Positions 61,016-64,000 of a DNA stretch of 64,000 nt are shown here, piece by piece (the first letter of the stretch is position 1; each line of letters begins with the position of its first letter). This DNA is from Hemileia vastatrix (Eukaryota > Basidiomycota > Pucciniomycetes > Pucciniales > Zaghouaniaceae). The DNA is taken from the NCBI GenBank assembly GCA_030280995.1, contig JASXTE010000005.1, forward strand, positions 3,472,501 through 3,536,500. The letters are read 5' to 3'. The notes under the pieces are model-generated. The model was not told the DNA's origin. It ran no database searches and worked only from the letters and a program-made list of their open reading frames with translations. A program made the translations under genes and the position numbers.

Positions 61016-61224
61016 CTTAGGTATAACGGTGATCTTCTGTGTAATATAGCTATCTTATATTGAATTTTATGTATTCTGTTTTTTTTCAAAGCAGCTTGGT
61101 AAATGTTATAAAGTGATATTGAGAGAGAGTAACATTTTATTTAAGAAAAACAAATAATGTATGAGATATAAAAATGTATTTTCAACAAATTGATGGTCCA
61201 TACCTCTTTATGTCACATTTATGT

Positions 61225-63190
61225 ATCCATATTAATTTCAATCGAATTTAATGTTGACCAATACATAGTGAATACACGTTATGCCATTTATACTTGCCAG
61301 GCATAGCTACCATTAAATATGCCAGTATCAAAAATTAATTTCGATCGAAATTAATGAGCATGATAATCATGAATTTCTGGAGTCAACTGCTTATTTTTAT
61401 GCATGGTGCCTTGCCAACATTAATTTCGATAGAAATTACTTTTGATACTGGCATATTGCATGGTGTCTATTCCTGGAAAGTGTAAGTGGCATAGTGTGTA
61501 TTCATTACGTATTGGTCAACATAAATTTCAATAGAATTTAATATTGACATTTGCATATTGAACCCAAACTAGCAAATGACCCAAAAAATTGTTCATAAAA
61601 CTGCTCATTAATTTTGATCGAAATTAGTGTTGACCATATACATATTGAATGGTAGTTATATCTGGTGTGTGTAAGTTGTAAAGCTTGTGTTCAATGTTTA
61701 TTGGTCAACATTAATTTTGATTGAAATTAATATTAATTTGTAAATGATATATACATGCTCAATATGCATTGTAATGTGTTTACTTAAGAATAGAGGGCCC
61801 TACTTTTCATCTTACAGAAAAATGCTTGGTGGCATGTCAAATTCAATTTTTATTAAAATTAATGTTGACATGTTACCATGCATAACAGTAAGCAACTGAC
61901 TGCATAAATTGATGATAATCATGAACCTTAATTTCTATCAAAATTAATGTTGCCAAGTGCAGATTGAAAAAAAGCTATGCCACTTACACTAGCCAGGCAT
62001 ATTTACTATTTATTATGTATTGGTCAACATTAATTTTTATAGAAATTAATATGGATATGTAAGTTTTATATTTACCCTCAACATCTATAGTAACTTTAAA
62101 TACTTAAAAATACATGCTGTCCTTTACATGTCATGCAAAAAAGCATTATATCACTTCAACATTAATTTTGATCAAAATTAATGTTAACATGCCATTATGC
62201 ATTGAAACAACTAACTGACTGAAAATTTTCATCATCAAAATGCTCATTAATTTTGATCAAAATTTATTTTGACCAATACATATTGAATATAAGTAATCTC
62301 CACTTACACAGATCAGATATAACTACCATTCAATATGTATATGGTAAGCCTTAATTTCGATCGAAATTAATGGGCAGTTTTATGAAGAATCTTTTGGGTT
62401 GTTTCCTGGCTTGGGTTCAATATGCAAATGTCAATATTTAATTCGATCAAAATTAATGTTGACCAATACATAATGAATACACATTATACCACTTACACTT
62501 TCCAGGCATAGCTACATGCAATATGCCAGTATAAAAAGTAATTTTGATTGAAATTAATGTTGGCAAGGCACCATGCATAAAAATAAGCAGTTGACTCCAG
62601 AAATTCATGATTATCATGCTCATTAATTTCGATCAAAATTAATTTTTGATACTGGCATATTTAATGGTAGCTATGCCTGGCAAGTGTAAGTGGCATAGCA
62701 TGTATTCATTATGTATTAGTCAACATTAATTTTGATTGAAATTAATATGGACATGGACTATGCATAAAATTCCTATAAGTATAGGTAAGCTAAGCAGTTA
62801 GATTAACTGGTTTGATCAAGTACACCATATAAAAATTGATGTTTTAATGCCTTGGTTAATTTTGATCGAAATTAATTTTAAGCCATGCATGTTGAATTTC
62901 ATCTATGTCTGTGTAGTCCATGTGAAATGGCTTGTATTCAATATGCAGGGGTCTACATTAATTTCGATCGAAATTATGAGGTTCATTGCCTCATAAATTT
63001 GGTGGTTTCTGTCAGGGTTTCATGCATGGTGCCATATGATACTTGTTGATTCCTATCAAAATTAATTTCAACACCAATATATTGAATACAAACCATGGCA
63101 CTTATAGTACTTGGTCATAGCTAAAATTCAATATTTCAGTCTCAAAACTAATTTCGATAGAAATTAATCAGGATCCATGAAGTATATCAA
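61225..63190. repeat. Array of about 20 short palindromes, right arm
   Basis: Mirror image of 36870-38800. Examples of the intact core TTTCGATCGAAA are near 61338, 62355 and 62960. At matched sites one arm often keeps TCGATCGA while the other has T or A at the CpG positions (for example 61338 against 37402, and 37299 against 62733). Confidence 0.85.
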
Positions 63191-63604
63191 TAGTGTATGA
63201 GTTAAGTTTCAGGTCATATGGTTCATCATTTTCTTGCACCCATTTCTAGGTTATCTCAACAATTTTTTTCAAGTTTTATTATATTAATCAAAACTGTGGT
63301 AAGTTGTGAAAAATTAGCTAATCCAAATCTCAAATTGAATATTATTATTTTAATAATTTTGAATGTTTCTTAAGGTATTTCATTGGGTGATTCATAATAA
63401 TATTTTATCAACTTAGTAGTCCTATAACTTTTGAAAAGTAACAATATTGGTATAGTTAGGGACAACAATGCAATATCTTGTGCAGACTAAGATATAATGT
63501 AAAATAAAACTATTCAATTTTTTTTCCCTTAGTTGTATCCAAGTTTATCAATGGTTTGGTCACGGTGCCCACACCCTAGCCTGACACTCCTCCTGTCACT
63601 TAAA

Positions 63605-64000
63605 AAACAAATTCTTATCTTAAATTTTAATGTTACCAATTTTATATTTATAATTTATTTCTTGTTTGATGAGGCATATCAGTATATATGTGAATCTTGC
63701 ATTGTCATCTGAAAGTAAATTTAACAAATATTCATAAAGGATTATCCTTTTTTTTCATATAATATACTAATTAAGTGTATCTCCACTGTTTAGGAGTAAA
63801 TTCTAATTTAATAAATTTTGTATTTACCCGTGGCAATTTGCATATGGGATATACATTTGTTATTATTTGTTTTTCACACTAAAATTCCGCAAAGAATTCC
63901 TAGTATTTTCTGTTAGATACATCAAATTTTGCTTCAATATAAATAGATTGTGATTTAGCATGTTACTCAGTTTACCCCACTATGAATAATACATGTTAAA
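63605..64000. other. AT-rich outer border of the right arm
   Basis: Reverse complement of about 36049-36445. No gene is visible, and homology is still unbroken at the window end. Confidence 0.7.

Larger units (their letters stand above)
49947..64000. repeat. Right arm of the giant inverted duplication
   Basis: Inverted copy of 36049-44812, interrupted by the Harbinger element at 53366-58609. The stretch from about 50102 to 52410 is almost identical to the left arm (three or so differences seen). The inner 150 bp and the outer 10 kb differ by several percent with small indels. The arm continues beyond the window end. Confidence 0.9.

Noticed and set aside
1..64000. tRNA or rRNA genes
   Set aside because: No recognisable cloverleaf boxes or rRNA core sequences were noticed, though a covariance search was not possible.

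Overview
The window reads as a transposon-dense, AT-rich chromosome segment of a basidiomycete fungus. A rust fungus (Pucciniales) is my best guess, because of short 56-70 bp GT-AG introns, Ty3/gypsy elements, fungal Tnp2-type and PIF/Harbinger transposases, and a TET/JBP-like dioxygenase. No tRNA, rRNA, CRISPR array or ordinary housekeeping gene was recognised. Nearly every protein-coding stretch belongs to, or is broken by, a mobile element, and most carry in-frame stop codons.

Layout. 1-4671 is a decayed minus-strand Ty3/gypsy element, cut by the window edge, with its 5' LTR at 3870-4671. A Cys-rich gene relic (4672-5526) lies between that LTR and a second, oppositely oriented LTR (5626-6429). 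6560-12999 is a satellite array with a monomer of about 605 bp, most monomers carrying a long hairpin. At 13000 a terminal motif (CACCACAG...) interrupts a satellite monomer. 13043-21599 is AT-rich and gene-poor but holds a cluster of hairpins at 18975-19480. 21600-23318 is a broken TET/JBP-like 2-oxoglutarate/Fe(II) dioxygenase gene. 24309-35845 is a minus-strand multi-exon gene of unknown function split by a complete 9.1 kb chromodomain-type Ty3/gypsy element (25172-34282, TSD GAATT). The gag region of that element is itself split by a 261 bp MITE (27462-27722, TSD ATT).

From about 36049 to the end the window is a giant imperfect palindrome. The left arm (36049-44812) and right arm (49947-64000) are inverted copies of one unit. 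Each unit holds a Tnp2-like transposase gene, a second gene with a Pro-rich N-terminus, and about 2 kb of about 20 short palindromes (AATTTCGATCGAAATT and C-to-T variants). The 5.1 kb spacer holds a decayed SNF2 helicase and a convergent gene of unknown function. The right arm is interrupted by a 5.24 kb PIF/Harbinger element (53366-58609); the left arm preserves the empty site. The arms share a nearly identical 2.3 kb patch inside otherwise several-percent-diverged flanks, which suggests gene conversion.

Working idea (inference): a large Tnp2-type transposon complex with linked chromatin/DNA-modification genes (TET/JBP-like oxygenase, SNF2 helicase) and CpG-containing palindromic arrays that could be methylation-sensitive binding sites. 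It is now heavily mutated and nested with other elements. Only the Harbinger transposase and its Myb/SANT-like partner look intact.
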